A stretch of DNA of 11,350 nucleotides from Verrucomicrobiota bacterium (GTDB lineage Bacteria > Verrucomicrobiota > Verrucomicrobiia > Limisphaerales > UBA8199), in contig JAPLUA010000395.1 in the NCBI GenBank assembly GCA_026397855.1, positions 1 to 11,350 of the forward strand, written 5' to 3'. Shown piece after piece: positions 1 through 7,071 of the stretch; position 1 is the stretch's first letter, and every line of letters begins with the position of its first letter. Position numbers and translations under genes: made by a program. The notes beneath the pieces are model-generated. The model was not told where the DNA came from. It saw only the letters and a program-made list of their open reading frames with translations, and did not search any database.

Positions 1-204
1 GTTCACGAATGTGCCGTTGGTGGAATGGCAGTCACGGACCATCACGCCATCCTCGGTGAGCGCGACCTCACAGTGGAGGGCCGACACCGTCGAGTGATCG
101 AGCCGGATGTCGTTCTTCGGGCTCCGTCCGAGGCGGTTGACCCCGAGGTTGAGCTCGATGGCCCCGCTCCCGAATCCGGCGGACCTGATCACTAACCTGG
201 CCAT
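1..204 (-). CDS. FHA-domain protein, N-terminal part (runs off left edge)
   Basis: This is the first 68 codons of a forkhead-associated (FHA) domain protein; the rest lies beyond position 1. The translation begins MARLVIRSAGFGSGAIELNL and then shows the FHA signature in order: LGRSPKNDIRL (phosphopeptide-binding loop with conserved Gly-Arg-Ser), SALHCEV (conserved Ser-x-x-His) and STNGTFVN at the edge. FHA domains bind phosphothreonine peptides, usually as modules of kinase signalling or secretion-associated proteins. The start is the ATG at 204. It is supported by a Shine-Dalgarno match (GAAGGA on the minus strand, bases 211-216) with a 6-nt spacer. There is no signal peptide, so it is probably cytoplasmic. 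The FHA domain lies at the very N-terminus, so anything C-terminal (for example a membrane helix, cyclase or second FHA) cannot be seen. Upstream lies the repeat island, which must contain or border its promoter. Confidence 0.88.
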   Translation of the reverse strand, partial: MARLVIRSAGFGSGAIELNLGVNRLGRSPKNDIRLDHSTVSALHCEVALTEDGVMVRDCHSTNGTFVN

Positions 205-293
205 GAATGTTCCTTCACGCTGGCATTGATAACGGTTACCTGTTAGGGGATGACGCGGGAAATGTCGATAGGAAAAATGGGGGGGGCTGCCCC

Positions 294-424
294 GGGCGCA
301 ACTCACGTTATCCGACGACATGCAACAATGCGACAGGAGCGCGGATATTCTTGTCCGCCCCGACCGCGTTGGCAAGCTCCAGGTGGACAAGAATGTCCGT
401 GCTCCGATAACGTGAGTTGCGCCC
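294..424. repeat. Palindromic intergenic element with nested arms
   Basis: The outer arms 294-312 (GGGCGCAACTCACGTTATC) and 406-424 are perfect 19-bp inverted copies. The inner arms 336-356 and 385-405 are inverted copies with 2 mismatches over 21 bp, built around GGACAAGAAT/ATTCTTGTCC. In the right arm the inner and outer parts are contiguous (385-424). In the left arm 23 nt (313-335) lie between them. The loop is about 28 nt (357-384). The short open frames across it are by-products of the palindrome. From memory, palindromes of this ATTCTTGTCC type are common between genes in Pedosphaera-like Verrucomicrobiota; this was not checked. It could be a REP/MITE-like dispersed repeat, or a bidirectional terminator by virtue of its hairpin, though no T-run follows. 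Confidence 0.85.
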
Positions 425-435
425 CGCTGCCCCAA

Positions 436-809
436 ACGCAAGGCGTTGGAGCCGTTTGTAACATTTTCTGCCTGCACGCCGGGTTGACCTTTGTCACATA
501 GGGATCCCAGACCATTCCCGGCGCCCCCCAGTAGCCAGCTTCCCCGGCTGCGCAAGGGTGTTCCAACGGTAGTGCCCCCGTATTGCCCCGGTAGCACTAC
601 GGTAGCGGCCCCATGTTGATCAGATCAACATGGGGCCGCTACGGGGGCAATACCGTAGTGCTACGGGGGCACTTCCGTTGGAACACGCTTGGAGCGCCGG
701 GGAGGCGCGGCACCGGGGCCGCCGGGAAGGGCCTTGGGGCCGTTTGTTACATTGTCACGCTGGGCGCGTAGCCACAGAATGTTACAAACGGACTCCAAGC
801 CTGCGTGCT
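436..809. repeat. Giant imperfect palindrome centred on nt 622
   Basis: Three nested layers of inverted repeat share the same centre. The core arms 558-621 and 623-686 are near-perfect. The next layer (about 503-557 against 687-739) is imperfect but recognisable, with TCCCCGGC and TTCCCGGCG matching on both sides. The outer layer pairs about 443-488 with 754-801, sharing GGC(G)TTGGAG, CCGTTTGTAACATT and a terminal TTGAC/GTGAC. Because the midpoint of every pair falls at 621-622, this looks like one roughly 370-bp element rather than chance neighbours. The right half also contains its own hairpin (740-753 with 778-791, CCGTTTGTTACATT against AATGTTACAAACGG). No transposase is present, so it is not an autonomous insertion sequence. 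A MITE-like or replication-derived inverted duplication is plausible. Confidence 0.8.
558..686. repeat. 129-bp near-perfect palindrome core with 1-nt centre
   Basis: Arms of 64 bp (558-621 and 623-686) flank a single A at 622. Their ends match perfectly: 12 bp (GTGTTCCAACGG) at the outside and 17 bp (GCGGCCCCATGTTGATC) at the inside. The middle consists of 11-bp units ending in GTA. On the left arm the order is TTGCCCCGGTA then GCACTACGGTA. On the other arm, read as reverse complement, the order is GCACTACGGTA then TTGCCCCCGTA. The arms therefore differ mainly by a swap of two units. Each arm also carries a small GTAG-CTAC dyad (591-600 and 655-664). A transcript of either strand would fold into a very stable hairpin. 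Confidence 0.88.
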
Positions 810-839
810 TCACAGGCGGCATTACTTGACTCTTATTAG

Positions 840-1089
840 GGGGAAACAATCTGGCAGTTTCACTTGCGCCGCTTCCTTACCGATGACCTCACGCGGCACC
901 TGGAAGACCTCGTGTCCGGGAAGGATTCGGGACTGAACTTCAAGCAGGCGTTCGGGAGTGGTTTGTGAATGCGGTTTTCAGCAAGGGATTTAAGACTGCC
1001 CTGCTCCGGGGGGAGGCAAGATATGCTGAGATATCCGAGCGCTTGTCGGGCGATTTTCACGAACGCGTTGCAGGCTTGGTGCGCGAAGT
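840..1089 (+). pseudogene. Possible frameshifted gene remnant, identity unknown
   Basis: Two adjacent plus-strand frames have protein-like composition. The first runs from just after a TAG (837-839) to a TGA (966-968) and contains WQFHLRRFLTDDLTRHLEDL followed by a GKDSG...FKQAFG stretch. The second takes over in another frame from about 944 and reads REWFVNAVFSKGFKTALLRG, then ARYAEISERLSGDFHERVAG, fading near 1089. A shift of frame around 945-965 would join them into one continuous, charged, helical-looking peptide of about 80 residues. No start codon with a ribosome binding site is visible. The left end abuts the giant palindrome and the right end runs into the response-regulator gene on the opposite strand. 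I do not recognise the family. The GKDS...F..AFG spacing faintly recalls the tail of DUF1570-like proteins, but this is weak. It may be chance open frame. Confidence 0.3.
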
Positions 1090-1692
1090 GATTATTTGGT
1101 CAATATGCGGAAGGTTGAGCGTATCAACGAGCTCAATATGGGTGTGCACTGTGCTGTAGCTGATGCCCATTTGCTCGGCCACCTCCTTGTAGCTGTAGCC
1201 CTTGACCAGGAAGTCCAGCACGTCGCGCTCGCGCGGGGAGAGCTGCTTGCCGTCATCGGGTTCCGCCCCCGCTCGCTTGAAGGACTGGACCACTTTGCGG
1301 GCGATGTTGCTGGTCATGGGGGCACCGCCGGCATAGACATCTTTAACGGCGGTCAGCAGCTCAGCCGCCCTGACCGGTTTCAGCAGGTAGCCGGCCGCGC
1401 CCGCGGACAGCGACTCGAAGATGGTGTCCGTATCCTCGTGGACGGTCAGCATGAGGATCTGCGTTTTCGGCATCAGCTCCGCCAGGCGCCGCACGCACTG
1501 GACCCCGTCCATGCCCGGCAGGTTGATGTCCATCAGCACGACCTGGGGGGACAGGGCAGGGATCTCGCGCAGCGCTTCCTCGGCGCTGCCGAACGCTCCG
1601 ACACAACGGCACTCAGCCGCCCGATGTAGGATGCCGGCCAGGCTCGACCGCAACGGGGCATCGTCTTCCACAATTGCGACGGAGACAGGCAT
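1057..1692 (-). CDS. NarL/LuxR-type response regulator with aberrant C-terminus
   Basis: This is a cytoplasmic response regulator, the expected partner of the kinase gene just upstream (1811-4900). From the ATG at 1692 it is 211 residues. The receiver domain (about 1-120) has the acidic pair D10/D11, phospho-acceptor D55 (in VVLMDINLPGMDG), T83 and K105 (LLKP). A GerE/LuxR helix-turn-helix starts at about 151 (LSPRERDVLDFLVKG, then YSYKEVAEQMGISYSTVHTH). After residue about 187 it leaves the family pattern. The usual recognition-helix end and fourth helix (R-I-Y-x-K-L-H-V then S-R-x-x-A) are replaced by LVDTLNLPHIDQIITSRTKP and a few more residues. The frame also opens at TTG 1755 and ATG 1749 and 1710, but only 1692 places the start right before the receiver's first strand. 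No clear ribosome binding site is seen. Whether it still binds DNA is doubtful. Phosphotransfer residues are intact. Confidence 0.9.
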   Translation of the reverse strand: MPVSVAIVEDDAPLRSSLAGILHRAAECRCVGAFGSAEEALREIPALSPQVVLMDINLPGMDGVQCVRRLAELMPKTQILMLTVHEDTDTIFESLSAGAAGYLLKPVRAAELLTAVKDVYAGGAPMTSNIARKVVQSFKRAGAEPDDGKQLSPRERDVLDFLVKGYSYKEVAEQMGISYSTVHTHIELVDTLNLPHIDQIITSRTKPATRS

Positions 1693-1810
1693 ACGTTCAA
1701 CAGCTACCATTGGCGCTGAGGTTAGCGCAATCGAGGCCCCTCCTGCCATCGGCAATTGTGTGGATGCGGCAGAGAGGCACGGGGGTGGGGCTGACGCGCC
1801 CGCGGATGCT

Positions 1811-4800
1811 TCACAGGGCCTCGGCTTCCCAGGGCGCGACCAGGCTCGTGCGGGTTCCGCGGCCGGGCTCGCTCTGTTGCTCGAATCGCCCGCCGATCTC
1901 GGTCATCCGCTGGCGCAAGTTGATGAGGCCGTCCTCCCCGGGGGTGCCCTCGGTGCCGGGATGGAACCCCCGGCCGTTGTCCTCGATCACCAGCGAGAGT
2001 TCCCGGGGCCCCATTTGGAGCCGGATCCAGACTTCGGTCGCGCCGGCGTGTTTGACCACGTTGTTGAGCGCTTCCTTGAATGCCAGGTAGAGGTGGTGGC
2101 GGACGCTGGCGGGCAGGGTCGTCGTCGGCAGGTCCATGGGCACATCGAGGCGGCAGCTAATGCCGGCGGCCCGAAGGAACTCCGGCCCGAAGGTGCAGAG
2201 GTGCGCTGTGAATCGGTCCAGGCTGTCGTTGCGGGGGTTGACGGCCCAGACGATCTCGTCCAGGGAGCGCGTGACCGATCTGGCGGTGCGGAAGATGAGG
2301 TCAATGTGCCCGTGGGCCTGCTCCGGCTTATGAAAGTCGCTTTGGGCCAGCTCGCTCAACATGGCGATCTGGCTCAGGTGCGCGCCCAGGTCGTCGTGAA
2401 GGTCCTTGGCAATTCGCGCGCGCTCCTTCTGGACAGCGGTCTCCTGCTCCAGCCGTCGCAGGCGCAGGCGCAGCCGCCGGTAGGAGACGTAGCGCACGAT
2501 CGCCACCACGCTGGCAACCAGGCCGGCGAGCATGCCGAGCCGGAACCACCATGTCTGCCAAAAGAAGGGGGCAACATCAAAGGCCAGCGCCACGCCTTCC
2601 ACGTTCCAGATCCCCGAATTGTCGCAGGCCGTGACATGAAAGCGGTAGTGTCCGGCCGGCAGAAGCGAGTAGAACGCCATCCGCTCGCGTCCCGCCTCGA
2701 TCCAATGGTCATCGAGCCCCTCGAGCTGATAGCGGAATCGCACGTTCTCCGGCGCTCCAAGGCTCAATCCCGTGTAGTGGAACTCCAGGCGCCGTTTGCC
2801 CGGCGGAATCTCCAGGGCCTGCTTTTGTGCCAGCCCCGGCTTCCGCCCCCCGGCCGCCGGCGGCGGCTCGCCCGACTGTATCCGCGACTCGTAAACCTCC
2901 CCGTCCGCCAGCACTTTCTCCAGCCAGACGGCCGGCGGTGATTCGTTGGTGCGCTGCTGGTGGGGGTTCACCACCACGATTCCCCTGTCGGTCGAGAAGT
3001 GCAGCAGCCCGGAGCGGGTCTTCAAGCCGGCGTTGAAGCCGCGGGTGCACTCTTCCGATGGGAGACCGTCGGACCGGCTCAGAATGAGCGGATGCACGAA
3101 GGCGGTGGTTCCGGCGGCAAACTTGCTCAGCTCCTCTTTGCTGACGCGCAGGATACCGCGGTAAGAGCCCAGCCACAGGTAGTCTCCATCGTCATCGAGG
3201 ATCTGCACAATGGTATCGCTGATGAGGCCGTTGCGGGTGGTGAGGGATGAGGAGCGGCCTCCCTCCATGCGGGTCAGCCCGGCTCCCTCCGTCCCGATCC
3301 ATAGCACCCCACTGGAATCCTGATACAGGGCCCGGACAAAAGGGCTGTGCCGGCCGCCCAGGGCCGAACAGTTGCCCTCGCGAACGCTGAGGAGCCCGTT
3401 GCCGTAGGTGCCCACCAGCAGCGTCCCGTCCGGTTGCTCAAGGAGCGCCGTCACCGGCGCGGTGGAATGCCAGTTGGTGAGGGCAATGAACTGGCCGCCG
3501 CGCAGCAGCCTGAGCTGCCCGTTCTGGGTTCCGACCCAAATGTCGCCTGCCCGATCCTCGCACAGGACGCGGATGCGATCCTCGCGCAGCCAGTATTTAT
3601 ATTCCGAGCTGTAATCGGAGAGCAGCCTGCCCTCCTTCCACTGGAACAGCGCCGGACCGGCGCCCCACCACACGCTCCCGTCCCTGGCTGCCAGCACCGC
3701 GCTGACGTAGGGATAGCCCTGGACGGGCGGGCTGCGCAGGAAAGGATCGAGCTTTCCCTCGTGGATGCGAAACAGTCCGTGGCTGCTGGTTCCGACCCAG
3801 AGCATGCCATCGGGGGTTTCGGCCAGCGTTCTGGGTTCGGCCTCGACCTCTCCGCTCCGGATGCTGAGGACGGAGACTCGCTTCGGCTTCAGGCGGGCCA
3901 ATCCCCTGGCCCGGGTGCCGACCCAAAGATTCTGTTCCCGATCCTCGAGAAGGCAGATCGCCCCGTCGTTAGGGAAATCGGCCCTTTGCCAAATGTCCGA
4001 GGATGGGCCTGCGGGCAGCGAGTAGAGGCCGCCGCTCCCGAGGGCGGCCCAGATGGTGCCGTCGGCCCCTTCAACCAGCCGCTGGACCGGGTTGGCCGGC
4101 AGGCCGTGCTCGCGTCCGTATTGCCGCCATTTCCCCCCGGTGCGGCGGAGCACGATGCCGCCTGCCAAGCCGGCCCAAAGATCGCCCTTCCGGTCCTGCA
4201 GGAGGCAGCCCGGCGGCGCGGGTGAAACATCCGGCTGTTTGCCCAATTGCACAAACCGGCTTCCGTTCCATTCGAACAACCCCTCATAGAACATCGAAGC
4301 CCAGATGCCTCCGTTCCGGTTGGCAACCAGCGCCCTCACGCGTTTGTCGTTGAGCCCCTCCGCCTTGCCGAAGGTGTTGAACCGGCCATTGCGCCAGCGG
4401 CTCAAACCGGTCACCGTGCCAACCCAGATTGACCCGTCCCGGTCTTCCGCCAGGGTGGTGACCTCGTTGCCGGCCAATCCGTCCCTGGTTGTCCATGTCT
4501 CGAATCGGCCGTTCTGCAGCCGGGTCAGCCCCACGCTGGTTCCGATCCAGAGCGCCCCGGTGTGGTCCTCAAGCAGGGTCAGCACCTGCAGGCTTGGCAG
4601 TCCCTCCCGCAGGCCGAAGACGCTGAAGCGAACCCCGTCAAACCTCGCGAGTCCGTCAATTGTCGCCAGCCACAGGTAGCCGTCGCTGGTCTGCAGGATC
4701 GCATTCACCGAGTTGTGCGGCAGCCCATCCTCGACCTTCCACAACCGGACGACAAAGGGCGAGCTGTCGGCGATCGCATCGGTGGCCGCGGTTCTGTCCG

Positions 4801-4900
4801 CGGCTCGGGGTTGCTCTGTCGGTGCGAGGAGCAACCCGGCTCCGACGGCAGCCGCCCACAACCGTTTGCGAAAGAGGGCGGATCGTGCCATGGCCTGCAT
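1811..4900 (-). CDS. Two-component sensor histidine kinase with Reg_prop double propeller
   Basis: A 1029-residue membrane sensor kinase. Order: signal peptide (about 1-34, hydrophobic WAAAVGAGLLLAP); periplasmic propeller (about 48-680) with 13 clear and perhaps 14 Reg_prop repeats of the D-G-x-(L/I)-W-(L/V)-G-T-x-x-G-L type, enough for two seven-bladed propellers; Y_Y_Y domain (about 700-770, with YQLEGLDDHW and LPAGHYRFHV); one transmembrane helix (about 787-807); HisKA_3 dimerisation domain with phospho-acceptor H835 in AKDLHDDLGAHL; HATPase with N box N946/N947 (KEALNNVVKHA), D974 in EDNGRGF, and a GLINLRQRM lid segment. This matches the NarX/DesK-like (HPK7) class that pairs with LuxR-type regulators, as encoded next door. 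It has no receiver or AraC domain, unlike Bacteroides hybrid sensors. Family members often sense polysaccharides, but the ligand here is unknown. Start: ATG 4900 lies 17 bp after the upstream stop; ATG 4891 is possible. All catalytic motifs are present. Confidence 0.95.
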   Translation of the reverse strand: MQAMARSALFRKRLWAAAVGAGLLLAPTEQPRAADRTAATDAIADSSPFVVRLWKVEDGLPHNSVNAILQTSDGYLWLATIDGLARFDGVRFSVFGLREGLPSLQVLTLLEDHTGALWIGTSVGLTRLQNGRFETWTTRDGLAGNEVTTLAEDRDGSIWVGTVTGLSRWRNGRFNTFGKAEGLNDKRVRALVANRNGGIWASMFYEGLFEWNGSRFVQLGKQPDVSPAPPGCLLQDRKGDLWAGLAGGIVLRRTGGKWRQYGREHGLPANPVQRLVEGADGTIWAALGSGGLYSLPAGPSSDIWQRADFPNDGAICLLEDREQNLWVGTRARGLARLKPKRVSVLSIRSGEVEAEPRTLAETPDGMLWVGTSSHGLFRIHEGKLDPFLRSPPVQGYPYVSAVLAARDGSVWWGAGPALFQWKEGRLLSDYSSEYKYWLREDRIRVLCEDRAGDIWVGTQNGQLRLLRGGQFIALTNWHSTAPVTALLEQPDGTLLVGTYGNGLLSVREGNCSALGGRHSPFVRALYQDSSGVLWIGTEGAGLTRMEGGRSSSLTTRNGLISDTIVQILDDDGDYLWLGSYRGILRVSKEELSKFAAGTTAFVHPLILSRSDGLPSEECTRGFNAGLKTRSGLLHFSTDRGIVVVNPHQQRTNESPPAVWLEKVLADGEVYESRIQSGEPPPAAGGRKPGLAQKQALEIPPGKRRLEFHYTGLSLGAPENVRFRYQLEGLDDHWIEAGRERMAFYSLLPAGHYRFHVTACDNSGIWNVEGVALAFDVAPFFWQTWWFRLGMLAGLVASVVAIVRYVSYRRLRLRLRRLEQETAVQKERARIAKDLHDDLGAHLSQIAMLSELAQSDFHKPEQAHGHIDLIFRTARSVTRSLDEIVWAVNPRNDSLDRFTAHLCTFGPEFLRAAGISCRLDVPMDLPTTTLPASVRHHLYLAFKEALNNVVKHAGATEVWIRLQMGPRELSLVIEDNGRGFHPGTEGTPGEDGLINLRQRMTEIGGRFEQQSEPGRGTRTSLVAPWEAEAL

Positions 4901-4917
4901 AGGCAGCAGCTTGAATC

Positions 4918-7053
4918 CTACTTGAGCGGCTTCGACCCCCGGTCGCCGCGCAGGGCCGGCGGTGTGGGGGCGAAGAACTTGAAAGTCAAACCGTCAACGG
5001 AGGCGCTGGCCCCATACACCGTAAAGCTGAAATACTGCGCCACTTGCTCAAATGGCGGCGCCAGCGAGTAATCCAGCCAGCCCTTGAAGTGCCGTTCCGA
5101 TCCGGCCAGCCCGGGCAGCCCGGGAAAGAGCCCGAGGCCGTTCGCGTTCGCGGCGCCCCCGGGATCCTTCCTCATCGCGCCAAAGTTTGCGCGCAGGGTC
5201 TCGGACGCGTTCTCATAACCGAACAGACCTGTGCCGACGCCGCCCACCTTTTCCGCGGCTTCCGCCAGGCCGGGCTTTTCCCGCAAGGCCTTGGCCCCGG
5301 CCTGGCTGCCGCGCAAATACTCCTCCAGGAAGGTCGCGTCAGTGGAAAGGGCCACGTAGCCCCCGCCCGCGGCAAAGTGGAGCGTGCGCGCGGGACCGGG
5401 CTTTGCCGTCGCCGTCAGCAGGTTGAATGGAGGCAGCGGAACGGAGAAGATCTTGCGGCCAAGGAATTCCCGCTCGGCGAGGACATCTCCCTGGGGGAGA
5501 ATCACCAGGAGACTCCTGAGCGCGGCGACCAGTTGCTCCGGGTTCGGCGAGCCCAGGAGCAGGAGGTAGGGGGGCGACCTCAACTCCGCAGGGTTGTCGC
5601 CGACCGGGATCTTCTCATAGCTGACCACATCGTCGCCGAGGTTGCCGATGAGCATCTTCTTGAGGTCGAAGGCGGGATCCTTCTCCTTGGCCCGCGCGCC
5701 CGCGGTGTCGAGTATCCAGTTGATCGTCCCCACCGATTGCGAAGAGGAGTCGGTCAGCATCCGTTCGATCGTCTCCCAGGTCTTCGGTCCATTCAGCCGC
5801 CAACGTTGGAAGCTCGCGGCATCGGCAGGCACAAAGGGCGGGGGCGTGGTCTCCCGGGGTTCGCCAGGCAGGATCTTGAAGATCCCCTGCCGGCTGGCGT
5901 CGGGCACTCCGACCGATAGCTGGAACCGCAGGCCCTCGATGGATGGCTCGACGCTGAAGGCGAGGGTTCTTACCCCGGCCAACCCGGTGGCGCTGAGGAC
6001 TTTCTCCGGCGGGATGATGTCGAAAGGATCCGGGGTTTCGGACTCGGGCTTGTTGGCGGGCTTCCGGGCGGCGGCATCAAAGAAGGCTTTCACATTGACC
6101 CAGCCGTAGAGCGGGGCATCGCGAAACAGGGTTTGATGATCGGCCTGGTAGGCCGGCGCGTCGGCGAGGCTCGGCAGCCCGCCGCCGGTGAGGCGGATCA
6201 CCACCTGCTCCGCCGCTTTCACCGAGTTGGCGGCGATGAGCAGCGAACCGGACTGGCCAACCACCACTTCGCTGCCGCCGAAGGCAAGGCCCGTGAGGGT
6301 GTAGAGCAGGAGGTCCACGTTGCCGGGCGCCACTTCGCTGCCCGGCGGGCCTGGCCTGGCTCCGACCTCGCCGGGTCCGGCCTGGAACTCGTAAGGCTGG
6401 GGGAAGAACTTCCTGAGCGTTTTGGGAAGGTTGTTGCTGGAGACGGGGAAGACCGAGAACTCAATGTCCCGGAGCTTCTCCGTCCTGATGATTTTGCCGG
6501 CAGCCACCCATTGCTTGCGAAAGGCGGCGAGGTTGGCCTTGAGCGATGCGCTCTTGTCCTTGGTGTCCAGCAGCAGCAGGAACCCGGGCAATTCCTCCGC
6601 CTTCCCTGGCAGGCCATCTTGCGTGAGGGCAATCGTGATCTGCCCGCGGGGCAGGGCGCTGTAGCTGTCAAGGCTCACCGCCAGCTCGCGCTCCAGCGGT
6701 TTGACGAACTCCTCCTGCCACCGGATCATCAGCCGGTCCTTGATCGGCTTCATGGCCGGATCGTTCCAGAACTGGCCGTAGGCCGAGCGGCGGTAGATGG
6801 CGCTCAGCTTTGTCCAGTCCGGCGCCGTGATCACCACCAGTGTTTCCTGGGGCAGAAGCTTCTCCGCAGGCGGTATCGCGGCACCCGGGGAAACCGCGGA
6901 CGCAAGCGCCGCCGCCAGCATGAGGAGGAGAAACACAGTCGCCCGTGCCGCATCCCGGCGCTTCTGGCTCGTTCGCCGCTTATGGGAGGGCATCACGGTC
7001 AAGGCAGGCAGCCTGAAACGGCGGGCCCCCGGGTTCAGGAGATCCAGGCGCAT
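4918..7053 (-). CDS. Large exported protein of unknown function (DUF3352-like)
   Basis: A 711-residue exported protein. I cannot assign a function. A Lys/Arg-rich stretch (SHKRRTSQKRRDAARA) precedes a hydrophobic segment (TVFLLLMLAAALASAVS), a signal peptide or anchor. The mature part begins LPQETLVVITAPDWTKL and includes QFWNDPAMKPIKDRL, a pattern I associate with uncharacterised exported Verrucomicrobiota/Planctomycetota proteins. Two paired motifs, GSLLIAANSVKAAEQVV and GGYVALSTDATFLEEYL, each followed by a loop, suggest an internal duplication like that in DUF3352 proteins. This is a resemblance only. Proline-rich linkers (EVGARPGPPGSEVAPG; PANKPESETPDP) separate lobes. The frame opens at ATG 7053, 18 bp after the protease stop. 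ATG 6993 would give a more normal signal-peptide n-region, and neither has a good ribosome binding site. It lies between the protease and kinase genes with 17-18 bp gaps, so it is probably co-expressed and may be a substrate, chaperone partner or accessory of the sensor. Confidence 0.85.
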   Translation of the reverse strand: MRLDLLNPGARRFRLPALTVMPSHKRRTSQKRRDAARATVFLLLMLAAALASAVSPGAAIPPAEKLLPQETLVVITAPDWTKLSAIYRRSAYGQFWNDPAMKPIKDRLMIRWQEEFVKPLERELAVSLDSYSALPRGQITIALTQDGLPGKAEELPGFLLLLDTKDKSASLKANLAAFRKQWVAAGKIIRTEKLRDIEFSVFPVSSNNLPKTLRKFFPQPYEFQAGPGEVGARPGPPGSEVAPGNVDLLLYTLTGLAFGGSEVVVGQSGSLLIAANSVKAAEQVVIRLTGGGLPSLADAPAYQADHQTLFRDAPLYGWVNVKAFFDAAARKPANKPESETPDPFDIIPPEKVLSATGLAGVRTLAFSVEPSIEGLRFQLSVGVPDASRQGIFKILPGEPRETTPPPFVPADAASFQRWRLNGPKTWETIERMLTDSSSQSVGTINWILDTAGARAKEKDPAFDLKKMLIGNLGDDVVSYEKIPVGDNPAELRSPPYLLLLGSPNPEQLVAALRSLLVILPQGDVLAEREFLGRKIFSVPLPPFNLLTATAKPGPARTLHFAAGGGYVALSTDATFLEEYLRGSQAGAKALREKPGLAEAAEKVGGVGTGLFGYENASETLRANFGAMRKDPGGAANANGLGLFPGLPGLAGSERHFKGWLDYSLAPPFEQVAQYFSFTVYGASASVDGLTFKFFAPTPPALRGDRGSKPLK

Positions 7054-7071
7054 TAGGATGCCGGGGATTTC

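Noticed and set aside
436..809. CRISPR array or integron attachment site as an explanation of the repeats
   Set aside because: The repeats are inverted rather than direct with equal spacers, no cas or integrase gene is present, and no attC-like core pair was seen.
207..849. Several 60-90 codon frames in the repeat island
   Set aside because: They cross the inverted-repeat arms and change with the palindrome symmetry; no ribosome binding site and no family resemblance.
860..1060. 66-codon minus-strand frame
   Set aside because: Its composition is unlike a protein, and the plus strand of the same stretch reads better as a gene remnant.
1421..2941. Long (506-codon) open frame on the plus strand opposite the kinase gene
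   Set aside because: It lies antisense to an unmistakable kinase with all catalytic motifs, and its product is rich in Arg/Ala/Gly/Pro/Gln with no domain. This is the usual shadow in GC-rich DNA.
3347..4225. 292-codon plus-strand frame opposite the propeller repeats
   Set aside because: It mirrors the repetitive propeller code on the other strand, with low-complexity composition and no recognisable motif.
6133..7056. 307-codon plus-strand frame opposite the exported unknown protein
   Set aside because: Composition (His/Arg/Gly/Gln-rich) and position are those of an antisense shadow. The minus-strand frame has a signal peptide and operon spacing.
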